In this document: piece by piece, positions 12,410 to 22,252 of the stretch
Numbering within the stretch: the stretch's first letter is position 1
Layout of the letters: each line of letters starts with the position of its first letter
Assembly (NCBI GenBank): GCA_958496175.1
Contig: OY292276.1
Coordinates: 25,252,001-25,316,000 of the forward strand
Source: Sisyra terminalis
Taxonomy: Eukaryota > Arthropoda > Insecta > Neuroptera > Sisyridae
DNA length: 64,000 nt
Reading direction: 5' to 3'
Notes under the pieces: generated by a model
The model's database searches: none
What the model was told of the DNA's origin: nothing
What the model saw: only the letters and a program-made list of their open reading frames with translations
Position numbers and translations under genes: made by a program

Positions 12410-12934
12410 ATTTGGAATGCAAATACAAATAAACTAAATATTTCGTACTTATTACAAAGGTTGTTTTCAATTTCAAAATTTAAGTTATGCATAAGTTAAA
12501 AGAAATATGTTGTTTGCGCAACTGAAAATGTGTTTGTGGCTTAAGTTTACTGAACATATTTATACCGAGAAACGCATGAAGTGCAAGGGTTGTAAGAAAA
12601 CTACTTAAACTTAAAAAAAAATTAAATACACGGATATTTCGAAAACAAATTTAAGAAGTAATAAGGAAGCTTTTTGAAGTTAATTAAATTTAAAAGCTCT
12701 AAACAACTGTTTGATTAAATTAATTTTTCACCACGTGTGTTTGCTAACCTAATTGCACTATGGCTTTTCGTTTATTCGATAAATCGCCTAGTGGTACGTG
12801 CTAAAGACATCGTTGGTCACGAACCCATTAAAAGTTGGTTGCGCAACCGCAACAAGTTGTGCGTTACGCAAAAGAAGTATTGCGCGCGAGAGCACGAAAA
12901 AAGGTAAAAGCTTTTCGTAGTAGTGCTGTCTTAC

Positions 12935-13175
12935 CTGCGTGACGGGATCCTTCATGATAAGCACGTCGGTGACGGTGCCAAACATTCCAAAATACTCGCG
13001 AAGTTTTTCGCTAGACGTTTGCCAACTGAGGCCGCCGACGAAGAGCTTTCCGGGCGCCGGATCGTTGTTCGGCGTCGAGCGGCCAGACGAACCGGAATGG
13101 CTGCCATTCAGTGGCGGCAAGTTTGGCGTGTGCAATTCGTGATCGATGAGACCGTTATTGCCATCAATTGTTGAG
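12935..13175 (-). CDS. Rbp6: Rbp6 coding exon 2 (N-terminal half of RRM1)
   Basis: This 241-bp exon carries a Ser/Thr/Pro/Asn-rich linker (GLIDHELHTPNLPPL, GRSTPNNDPAPG) and the first half of RRM1. The RNP2 motif is KLFVGGLSW at about residue 91 of the joined protein, followed by YFGMFGTVTD and LIMKDPVTQ. It begins after the acceptor TATTTTCCAG, using the C at 13175 as the third base of a split serine codon. It ends at CAG|GTAAGA in phase 0. The join to 8811 gives [12 protein letters not shown], the expected RRM1 sequence of Rbp6. The frame upstream of 13175 is intronic. The acceptor is only 65 bp from the acceptor of an opposite-strand exon at 13241. Confidence 0.93.
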
Positions 13176-13240
13176 CTGGAAAATACAAATTGCAAGTTGT
13201 AATACAATTGAATATTAATTGCTTTCATTTTTGATTTTAG

Positions 13241-13329
13241 GTCTACCCAATTCTATTGTGTTGCGCTATACCACTGATTGTTTATCCGATTTATTGGACA
13301 TATATAGCGATGACCCGACCCGACGTTCA
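13241..13329 (+). CDS. NDUFA4/MLRQ-like small membrane protein, membrane-span exon
   Basis: An 89-bp exon bounded by the acceptor TTGATTTTAG and donor CA|GTAAGT. In phase 0 it reads VYPILLCCAIPLIVYPIYW, then TYIAMTRPDV: one hydrophobic helix followed by a short basic-aromatic turn and R-P-D-V. That order (hydrophobic span, then N/R-P-D/E-V) is the core of the MLRQ/NDUFA4 family (B12D), small proteins of mitochondrial complex IV and related assemblies. The two leftover bases CA join the G at 15061 to make Gln, giving RPDVQYKPW. The gene lies on the opposite strand to Rbp6, its splice sites match its own strand, and its reading frame continues through the next two exons. Family membership is inferred from pattern, not alignment, so the function is moderately supported. 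Confidence 0.6.
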
Positions 13330-13702
13330 GTAAGTTTTAAATTGAAATTCCTTTTCGATAATTACGTTTCTTGATTTTGTAATCAATTACAATTGAGGGT
13401 TGTGTATGGACGTTTCATGTGAACGTTTGACCTCTACATATGTAGCGTTAATAACGGAAATATTTTTCCCAAAAATTAAGCATAAATGCTTAGATTAATT
13501 TCAAAAATATGCAACATCTGTTTTTTATATTATCCTTATTGCAGAATATATTTTCAAAAAGGAATACTTTTCCTTTCTGTCTTCTAGTTGTAAATTGGAG
13601 TGAAAATTCAATATCAAGAAATATTAAATATAACGTTCAGATAAAAACTCTTGAATTTAAGATTTAAATTAGTATAGATTGAGCTTTTCAAATTATTTAA
13701 AT

Positions 13703-13911
13703 CAGTGGTCGGGGAATTTTTTTAACCATTACTCCAAAATATTATTACGTAAATCGATACTACCCTCTCCCATTCTGAAAAGAAAACAATCAATGTAAAT
13801 TTTAAATAAATATTATTTATTAAATTAATTTACATTTTACCTATTACCCAAAAAAAAAAAAACATTTTTACCCCATTTGGGATAATTTACCCTGGTTCTC
13901 CCCGACCGCTG
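13703..13911. mobile_element. hAT-type MITE (209 bp)
   Basis: The termini CAGTGGTCGGGGAA and, reverse complemented, CAGCGGTCGGGGAGAACC form inverted repeats of the hAT type. The flanks are ATTTAAAT (13695-13702) and ATTTAACT (13912-13919), an 8-bp target duplication with 7 of 8 identical. The interior is AT-rich and non-coding. It sits in an intron of the MLRQ-like gene. Confidence 0.8.
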
Positions 13912-14292
13912 ATTTAACTAATTAGGTTCACAATATTTTGTTGATTTGTTTAACAATATAATAATCTCAATAACATAAAATTTTCAGAAATTTAAATTCA
14001 AATTTCTTAGTTCGAAAAACGTGTTGTGCTTGACACTAATGTACGCATTTATACATACATATGTGTAATGTATATACTTATTTCTTTGGCAGCATAGTCA
14101 CCCGTAGGAAATTTTCCAAGGGAGGGGGGATTTGTAGTGTTTTAATGTAGTTTTAATTTACTGTAGCGTATTTGTATGGTGAACGAACGGACAAGACACT
14201 GTAGTAATGAAGGGCATACTGTAGCAACAATTTTTTGTGAAACGCACCCATAGTGATTTAAAAGTATTATTATTTGACTATTTTCCATCAAT

Positions 14293-15020
14293 GCGCCCAT
14301 GTTTGGCAGTAATAATTTTAATAAAATATATTGTAGCGAGATCAGATATTATTTAAGAAAAATGGATGTTTTAAATTGTATCAAGTATAAATCTACCTAT
14401 AGTAATAAAAGAAGACAAGTAGACCCTTATTTTAGAAGCAGTCTGTAAAGGACTAAGTAAATACATACATGCATATCGAAAATTAAAGTTAACGTTAGCA
14501 CGTTTGAGATATTAGCTTTATATAGCAGTGGTTGTAGTAATTATGATAATCCTGGTAGAATTAATAATGAAAAAGAAATATTTCTTGAAATTGACTCCAA
14601 ATTAGTTAATGTTTGTTATATGTAGTTAATAATTGAGGTAAACCACTTGCACCGTGGGCGCCCATGATTGGCAGTAATAGTTATAATAAATAAATTGTAG
14701 AGAAATTAGAGATTATTTAAGAAGAGTGGATGTTTTAAATTAACTCAAGTATAAATCTACCTGTAGTAATAAAAGAGGAAAAGTAGACCCTTACTTTAGA
14801 AACAGTCTGTAAGTGAATAAGTAAATACATGCATATGGAAAATGAATGTTAGCGTTTGCGCGTTTGGGAAAAATAGCTTTATATGGCAGTGGTTGTAGTG
14901 GTTATGATATTACTGGTAGTACTATTGAAAAATAACTTGGTTTCTTGAAATTGACTCCAAATTAGTTAATGTTTGTTGTATTTAGTTATTAATTGAGGTA
15001 GACCACTTGTACAAGTGAAA
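14293..15020 (+). repeat. Two-copy tandem duplication, period about 365 bp
   Basis: The unit starting GCGCCCATG at 14293 is repeated from 14658. Shared blocks appear in the same order: GGCAGTAATA, GATTATTTAAG-like, GGATGTTTTAAATT, AAGTATAAATCTACCT, AGTAGACCCTTA, GGCAGTGGTTGTAGT-like, and TTGACTCCAAATTAGTTAAT, ending in a shared ATTGAGGTA-ACCACTTG block. The copies differ by scattered substitutions and small indels. The duplication lies wholly in an intron, and its right end comes within about 40 bp of the acceptor at 15060. Confidence 0.85.
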
Positions 15021-15060
15021 AGTTGTTAGTAATAATTAGTGATAATTTTGTAATTTTCAG

Positions 15061-15127
15061 GTATAAGCCGTGGTCATTGAAGGACCCATGGGAATCGGTT
15101 GACTTACTCCATCCAAATGCTGCAATT
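15061..15127 (+). CDS. MLRQ-like gene, third exon
   Basis: A 67-bp exon between the acceptor TAATTTTCAG and donor ATT|GTAAGT. After the G that completes a split Gln codon it reads YKPWSLKDPWESVDLLHPNA followed by A-I, open throughout and ending in phase 0. The element K-D-P-W-E-x-V-D corresponds to the N-P-E-P-W-E/N block that follows the membrane span in NDUFA4 and NMES1. Strong consensus splice sites at both ends, matching phases with both neighbours, and coding-like composition in AT-rich surroundings support a real exon. Confidence 0.6.
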
Positions 15128-15429
15128 GTAAGTTGAAAAATTTGTGTTTTTTTTTTTAAATTACTCGTCTTTGTAAACTACACCATCGTCGTCGTTTTCT
15201 TCATCGACGTCGTTACTAAAAGGGTGCAGTATAGAGTGTACCTTGTGTTGGTATATGTGTGGTGTACATTAGGGCGCGTTTTGTGAGAGAGATCAATAAC
15301 CTACTCTTGTCTCTATATTATACACTTGGGGAAGGATTGGTTGGCTGGTTGATGATGACGACGACGCCGACGATGATAACGACGATGACGCGCAAGGTTG
15401 CGCCGTAACCATAGCGTCGGGACGCCCAA

Positions 15430-15945
15430 CGTCGTGGTGGGATCGGTCAGTCAGTCAGTGCTTTTGGTGCGGCGAGGAGAGTGCAACAACCGCAACTAGA
15501 GATGAACGGGCGGTGATATTGTCCTGTCACAGCAGTACTTTGCTAGAGTTTACTGCTGTCTCGGGACATAGCCACAGCCTTTTCGACAAAATCATCATCC
15601 CCGTTTACCATCATCATCAACGAACCGAACCGTCCAGGACGTGGAAAAAGTTAACAAATACGAAGCCGCTGAAGAAGAAGTCCAATCAATCAATCACCAT
15701 CAGTATAACGGAGAGAAAAGAATACGAGAAGTTGCAGAAATGCATTTATTTCACACATCATAGTGTGTATGATGAAGACGAAATCAAAGGAAAATCAGCA
15801 ACACATCCAGTGTCTACGCCCACTTTAATAATTAATTACTACATGAAAATAATTTAACGTATCTTCTTCTATTTTTCAATCTTTGGACACAAAAAAAACC
15901 TAAAAAAATATATGGACTAAACTTTAAGAAAAAAAAAATATGGAG
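15430..15945 (+). promoter_or_regulatory. Promoter/5' exon-like region, G+C-elevated
   Basis: The stretch stands out from its AT-rich surroundings. It contains repeated initiator-like TCAGTCAGTCAGTG near 15447, then a 5'-leader-like run rich in CAACAACCGCAAC and CATCATCATC. It ends with ATGGAG|GTAAAT at 15940, a start codon directly before a possible donor. This could be the first exon of an unidentified plus-strand transcript or an alternative promoter in the Rbp6 intron. The 114-codon open frame at 15513-15857 has no recognisable domain. Confidence 0.3.
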
Positions 15946-18007
15946 GTAAATCAAGTATAATGCACACACAATATTCAATCCTCTACCTTAAACACCTCAC
16001 CAACCTTTCATTATCCTTCTCAAAAAAAGCTTCTATAAACTTCCCATCTTCCACACCCTCAACTTGTACAAGTACTTTTGTAGAACCTTAATTTACTTTT
16101 TCTTTGTTTTATTTGAAATTTTTTTAAATCAATTTAGCCTGTATGTAATAATTTGAAAAACAATATATTGAATTGCACAAAAATAAAATGTCGTTGTTAT
16201 AACCCTTTTCACAATCACTCTTACACGCGTTTTACTCTAATTTTCCCTCAATTTGTCTTTTCCTTTTGTTTCAAGTAGCGTAAACCTAAAAATATATATA
16301 ATGCACTTAGACTAAAATAAAACCTTAGAATCAAGTCTCCTCTGGGTAACATTAGAAAAGCTCTCTTGTAGTTTGTTTAGTTGTTTTCTCACCTAACTTA
16401 GAACTCTTAAATTTCCTAATATTTGTGTAAAATTGAATTGGGATTATGTAGAAATTTTCCTGTTATTTAAATCGTATTTATGTGTAACAATTAAATAATT
16501 TATTTCAATAGCTATTTTTTTAAGAAAAGTATTCGGTCTACATTGCGCATGTTTGGTTTCATAATATGTTCGCCATTTTAACAAGTCGGTCGATATTTGA
16601 GCTTTTTGTGAAAGCTACTAGCGTTTAGTTGAGTGGTAGGCCGCTAGAGCAGCGCCAGTGTCTAGCGGACATGTACGTATAGGTGGAGATATAGATACAG
16701 GAAGAGCACACATTTGCACATAGTTGACAAATGTTGAATGAGAGCAGCGCCGCTCGTGTCTTGCTGCGGCACAAATGACAACTAGGAAAATTCAATAAAG
16801 TTGAAAACATTATTATTATGTTGGTACCATCGCTATGACAAATGAATCATTTAAATTTATTTCTTTTCGTTTTAGGATTAAACAAAATGAATTTTGACGT
16901 TTTTTAATTTGAATTTAAACACCAACTGGACAAAATAAACAACAGTTGACAAACCGAAAATACTGAGCAGAATTTAATTTTGAAAACAAAGGAACAAAAC
17001 AACTGAAAAATCGACAAAAGCTCATTAATAAGCTTTTAAATAATTCGAGACTTTTATATATTTATCGTGAATTCCTATGGTTTAAATTTGATTTTGGTTG
17101 CGGATAGTTGAGGCTTTTCTCTTTTTTTTTTCGTGAAGAGAGAAAATTCTGCTGTAAATTTTAAGAAAATAAATGTTAGTTTTCTATTTGAACAATATAA
17201 ACTACCTTTACATGATATTAAATTGCTTGACTAATTTTCTATTAGTTTTTTTACGGTTTTTGGTGCAAACCAAAAGCATAACCAACATTACTTAATTTTT
17301 ATAATATAAATTTCCTTTTCTTAATGTCTTAAGAAAAAAATATTGATCTAATTTAACTTTGTCAGTTAAATCTACTAATTAATTCGACTGGTTTTTAGTG
17401 TCTAATAGATTAAGATTAAAATATATTAAGCTAATGAGGCTTTTAGATTTGAATAGTTCGCGAATATTGGAGGTGGTTGTGTTAAAGTTACTTTGGTTTA
17501 TAAACTAAACATAAAAAAATGAATAAAAATATAAGAACGTGGTTACAAATATAAACAAAAGCATGCCTATGGTTGTTTTTCCAATTTTTGGTTATACATT
17601 TAAAAAAAGGCTACAAGTTGTGTTTGGCTAACAATACGTCTTTTGTTTAGCTACAAATAACAAATGACGAACGAGGATAAAACGACTAGACGCCATTAGT
17701 TCTTGTTTAAACATTTGATAGTTACATAAAAGATACATGTTTTGCCATATTACCAAAAAAAAAACCAAATAAAAGAAAACATAACAAATGCTTGTGTGTA
17801 AATATGTTAAAACAGAAAAGGGAGGAAAATTTTATATACTTTTTCATAATATACGTTACACATAATTTAACATGTAATTAGGTATAATTCGACTGAACTA
17901 CAAACGTTTAAATACGAGTACCAACTACTGAAGGCTGTGTAAAGTAATGTACGAACATTCTACAAGAGGTAGAAACGGTTGGCGCCTCGTTAATTCGGCG
18001 TCGTTAC
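15946..18007. other. Intronic sequence, no gene seen
   Basis: This stretch is inside the Rbp6 intron between coding exons 1 and 2 and also inside the MLRQ-like gene's last intron. A slightly G+C-richer patch at 16620-16800 contains AGAGCAGCGCC twice; no coding frame there looks real. Confidence 0.5.
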
Positions 18008-18150
18008 CTTCGAAAAGTACGAAAGTACGAAGAAGTTGCAGCAACGCAGTTCAGGGCGGCATCAGTGACACAAGAGGAGAAGGAAGAAGACATTTGTCCA
18101 AAATCTTCATCATCAACATCATCATGATCGGAAGCCACCAATTTCTGCAT
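18008..18150 (-). CDS. Rbp6: Rbp6 first coding exon (N-terminus)
   Basis: On the minus strand an ATG at 18150 opens MQKLVASDHDDVDDEDFGQ, then MSSSFSSC and further residues to FRTFR, and stops at the donor CGAAG|GTAACG. The two leftover bases AG join the C at 13175 to form a serine, so the phase matches coding exon 2 exactly. An in-frame TGA lies two codons before the ATG, and a good acceptor (TTTTTAAGTGTGGCAG) ends 7 bp before it, so the upstream exon is non-coding or the start lies here. A second in-frame ATG at 18093 (GGACAAATG) has a better insect start context and could be used instead. Joined protein: 47 residues from this exon, about 412 in total. The exon is inferred from splice phase and context rather than recognised sequence. 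Confidence 0.6.
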
Positions 18151-20659
18151 CTTTCAACTGCCACACTTAAAAATAAATTGATATGTTGTTGCTTTTGATT
18201 TCTTTTTTACAAATGAGACACTGAATCTATCTAGAGAAACGTATACAAGAGAAAATTGGTTGTTATATATATTTTAATTGGTAGCAGAGCGAAAGCACTT
18301 TGTAATATTTATAAAATATTCGATTAATGTCTCATTGTTTCTACAAAAGTGATAACAATTAAGATGCTTTGTTGCCTACGGTTTACGTATATAATAACAA
18401 AAACAGTTAATTTTCGGGCATGCTGATTTTTACTGATAGTTCCATTTATTTTTGAACTATAAACAATAAGTATACAAAACCATCTACAACTTGACTAAGG
18501 TTTTTCCATGTAAATTTCGTTAGCTACTTAAATAATTATGTTGTATACAACAATATTGTTATGTCTTCTGAACGACTCAAAGCGTCCATTCAAATGAATA
18601 TATTTTGGTGGTTACCATAAATTTGATTACTGTATTAATTCGATACGAAGCACTAAAATATCTACCAACTTTTGGCGTGAATACGAAGCCAAAAAACTAC
18701 TTATTTACGAACTCAATTCCCCATTTGTTAGATTTTCGTTTTAAACTCTATAGTTAGTCGCTTAATTTGATTAAATGCACTATTCAATTGGATTTTCGAT
18801 CAAAAAGAAAATCATTGTATATACAATAAACGTTGCGCTACAATATTGTAGAAATCAATTTCAAACTGTAGTATATTTTTATTAACTATTTCAATTAAAA
18901 CATATTATTTAATAGTTGTAGTATATGTTTTGTAGAGGTGAATGTCGGAGGTACAATTGTCCAAGTAGAGGCTATATATTTCAAACGTGAAGGTGCAAAT
19001 TGATATTATTAGTGGATGAAAAATGGTTACAGTTGATTAGGAGAGGAAATGTAATTAATGAGCCGATTGGCGCATTTGCATTTTTATTCAAAATTGGGTT
19101 TGTAGAAAATTGAAAAGCTGGCAAAAGTTAATTGAAAATTTAACTAGTTGTTTTCATCCATGAAAAAGAATAGTTATATTTTCATTTTAAATTTGATTAT
19201 ATATAATCTAACTACAATATAATTTAATTAACCACTTTTAACAATCGTCGTTAAAAAATTTACTAGCTACATTGCATTTTTTTGGATAATTAGTAGGAAA
19301 AGCAATAGAAAACCAATTTTATGGAAACGGTTTTAGGAGTAGAAATTATAAATTTTGAAACTTCAATATCGAAATATGAATGTTTATATTTTTGTTACTT
19401 TTTTGTGTAAAACTCAACAGTTTTGTAGTCAAATAGTTTTACATATATTTCACATATATATTGAAATAAATTTTTATTGATGAATTTTTTTTTTAATAAA
19501 TTTACAACAATACGTTTATAGGAAATTAGTAAGCTTGGATTGAATAGTATAGTAATACTGGTCGTTCAAAACTATTACTAATATTTTTAAACAAAATACA
19601 GAATACCAAAGAGCATTGCTAATACAAGTTTCTTGCTCCTTCACGTAAAAACGATTCAAACAATTTTTATCAAGTTTCAACATTAGAATAACTTTCAGAA
19701 AAATTCAAGCCGTTTTTAGAATATGTTGAAATGAAACAAAACCCAACCCGAATAGGTATTATGAGAATATTATGTATAATTTAGTACAGATATTAGGTTT
19801 TCATAATATGTAATGTTTTGAAATTTCTATATTTAAAATGATTTATGCAGTATGATTCACTAAATAATAAACATAAAACTTGAACTAATTTAAAAAAGCT
19901 TATTTTGACATAATGTCTTTTGATACGTATTCTGATTGCCAAGTAAACTTCAACAGTGGTCATCAAATAGTATTGAATATCTGCAACTGTTATACGATGC
20001 TTTACCATTAGTCATTCATAATGAAATCAACGCAGTATATACAGAAATTCATTATATCTTCGTAAATATAGAAAAATATTTTCCTTGCAAATATAACAAA
20101 AGTTCAATACTTCATACTTAGTTTACCTTTGGTGCGTATTAAGCGTATAGCACAAAACCTTTACTACAAAATATTTTATTTTTATGTATTGCAAATCCAA
20201 TGAAATGCGGAATTATTATTATTAAATTCAATCAAATTGATAACAAAATTTTCTAAATTTTATCACAATCTAGAAAAAGACAATATTGTAATTTTTAAAA
20301 CCGTAGTCTTTTCGTTACAATTTTAGATTCAGTGGGTTTTAGGAAACTATGACTGCGAACTAATTTAAATATAATAGAACACGAAAATTCAATCAAAACG
20401 GTTGAGCATCTATAAAAATAGTATAAAATTGTGATGCTTTTAATAAGAATTGTTTAATTGGTGGAAAAGTTATGATCGAATTTAAAATAGCTATCATTCA
20501 AAAAAAAATATATATTTCAAAAACACTTTATTACGCATGGCATGTAACCAAATTATGGTAGTCTTAAAATAATATAATAGATAGTTATAATTTATTATTT
20601 TAAGATAAATTTTGGAAGCTTTGGCAAAAGTAGTGACTAAATCTGGATATTTGTTTCAG
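18151..20659. other. Intronic sequence of the MLRQ-like gene
   Basis: AT-rich throughout with no additional exon that I can support on either strand. It is also upstream of Rbp6 coding exon 1, so it is probably Rbp6 5' intron. Confidence 0.5.
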
Positions 20660-20791
20660 TTATATAAAGTGAATCCAGCTATGAATACCCCAAGACGGAA
20701 GTTGAAAGAAATTTTAGATGAAATGAAGAAGAAAGAAATCAGTTTATGCAGGCAATACGGACCATTACCAGGACGCTCATGTCCTTATTAA
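20660..20791 (+). CDS. MLRQ-like gene, terminal exon
   Basis: After the acceptor ATTTGTTTCAG the frame reads LYKVNPAMNTPRRKLKEIL, then DEMKKKEISLC and RQYGPLPGRSCPY, ending in TAA. That is 43 codons plus stop in phase 0, matching the phase of the donor at 15127. A charged K/E-rich helix following DPWESVD agrees with the soluble tail of NMES1/NDUFA4-type proteins, though this tail is longer than usual. With the candidate first exon the protein would be about 104 residues, against 80-85 for typical family members. No poly(A) site could be fixed; an AATAAA-containing sequence lies near 21299. Confidence 0.55.
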   Translation, partial: LYKVNPAMNTPRRKLKEILDEMKKKEISLCRQYGPLPGRSCPY

Positions 20792-22139
20792 GGGGTAAAG
20801 AAATGCATGTTTATGGTGGAAAAATTGAACCCGAATATTGTTTAAAACCAAGAATAACAGAAAAAATATATTTGAATGTCATGTCGCAAGTTTTGAGACG
20901 GAACGAGCACTCCTGTCTGTGAAAATAGAAATTTTGAAAAGATTCTGGGGAAGGGTGGGATTTGCTGTTTTTAGAGTCATTGTTGGTGTTGGGGCTCGGT
21001 TTTGAGACCCCCAAGAGCAAAGCTAAAGCACCCCATTGAAAGCAAGAGCAGCATCTGCACTCACGTGTACAGTTCCCTACAAAAATACCATTTGGGATAA
21101 CTATTGATTCTCTATTCCCCCGAATCGTTGGTCTCACTTGCGGCTATTGAATTGAGAGTAACGCGTTCTGCTTTCTACCACATGTAATGCAATCTCTACC
21201 TACATTTTACTACGCTCATACAAATACCATACCGCAAAACTATTCAGATTTGCTAAATATTAACTATGTACACATATTTGTAAATATTTGAATTTCCAAA
21301 TAAATTGATTATGAAATTAATAATATTGATTAGTTTGCCACGCTAGTTAAATACCGGGTTATTTCAATAATTAATTCTAAAATATTAATTATCCATATCG
21401 TTAAAAAAATTGAAGAATGACAAATAATAAATTTTAAAAGTTCATTTTTAAAATTATTTCAGATAAATGGTGAAAAATTTATTCAGCAAAGAAAGTTATA
21501 AAAAAATACTATATCAGATGTCTGGAAGATAAGAACAATTTGTACAAGATTAAATTACAAAGACTTGTGTTGAAAAGTTGAATTTGGCAATAATTTATTT
21601 CCCTTAAACTGTTGCAAAAATATGGTTTTATTTTTAAAAATTCATTACACAAAATAAAATGAGCGAGAAAAATCGAGAATTGGATTAATTATTTGAGTTT
21701 ATATAACTTTCGTTTTGTGAAAAAAGCTATTGCTTATAAATATTATTTTTTCCCTATTTCGCTTTTTTCCCAATTTTTTATGTAAAAATTAATTTATTGT
21801 AAAAGGCTTTTGAATCGTATGATGGCCTAGGTTTAAATTTGATTCCATTATCATTATTAAACTTGACTAATTGTTAATTAACCTCGCTTTATATTTTCTA
21901 AGGTCTTCAGCGACTCATTGGCGTAGTGAATGATTTTGCCGCCCAGAACCGATCAGAAATTCGCCGTTCCCTATTTTCATCGTTAATCAAGAAACTTGCT
22001 ATATCGTAAAATACCTTTCCTTTTCGTGTTTTCCTGAAATCAAAGTTTTTTTATGGAATTATCAATGTCAATATGCCATCTGGGGCTATTCCCCCAACCC
22101 ACAACGCTATGCTACTGTAGCAACACTAGAATTAATAAA
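20792..22139. other. Intergenic/3' region, no gene seen
   Basis: A more complex, G+C-richer stretch at 20880-21170 contains a 108-codon minus-strand open frame without recognisable features. It may be 3' UTR of the MLRQ-like gene or an old repeat. The rest is AT-rich. Confidence 0.4.
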
Positions 22140-22252
22140 AATCCATACTTTGAGAAAATATCGATACTTGATCTAATTTTTTGATTCGATATTCGAACCC
22201 AACATCTACCACTCTTGGAGCGGCCATCTTGACCACTTGGCCACCAGTAGGC
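22140..22252 (-). mobile_element. tRNA-derived SINE, copy 1
   Basis: On the minus strand the sequence reads CCTACTGGTGGCCAAGTGG, then AAGATGGCCGCTCCA, GTGGTAGATGTT and GGGTTCGAATATCG. The first block resembles an A box (TGGCCNAGTGG) and GGTTCGAAT is a B box, the two internal RNA polymerase III promoter elements of a tRNA. It shares most of its length with 33150-33270, so it is a dispersed SINE rather than a tRNA gene. Confidence 0.75.

Larger units (their letters stand above)
8812..12934 (-). other. Rbp6 intron between coding exons 2 and 3
   Basis: GT-AG intron of 4123 bp on the minus strand: donor CAG|GTAAGA at 12935/12934, acceptor TTACAG at 8812. No independent gene is evident up to about 12.1 kb. 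It holds an hAT-like terminus at 11062, an 18-bp palindrome at 11223, and the copia-like or alternative exon sequence at 12138-12409. Confidence 0.8.

Noticed and set aside
12788..13228. Minus-strand open frame taken as one 146-residue protein
   Set aside because: Only 13175-12935 is exon. The N-terminal residues before the acceptor and those after DPVTQ are intron sequence, as the RRM1 continuity with 8811 shows.
17947..18198. 83-codon plus-strand open frame, and a second plus-strand frame through 17948-18125 ending in a Ser run
   Set aside because: I tested it as an MLRQ-like gene exon, but it lacks a proper acceptor. The minus-strand reading fits Rbp6 phase, start and donor better, and 20660-20791 provides the missing last exon.
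20811..21137. 108-codon minus-strand open frame
   Set aside because: No domain, no splice context and no start support. Its openness can come from local G+C content.
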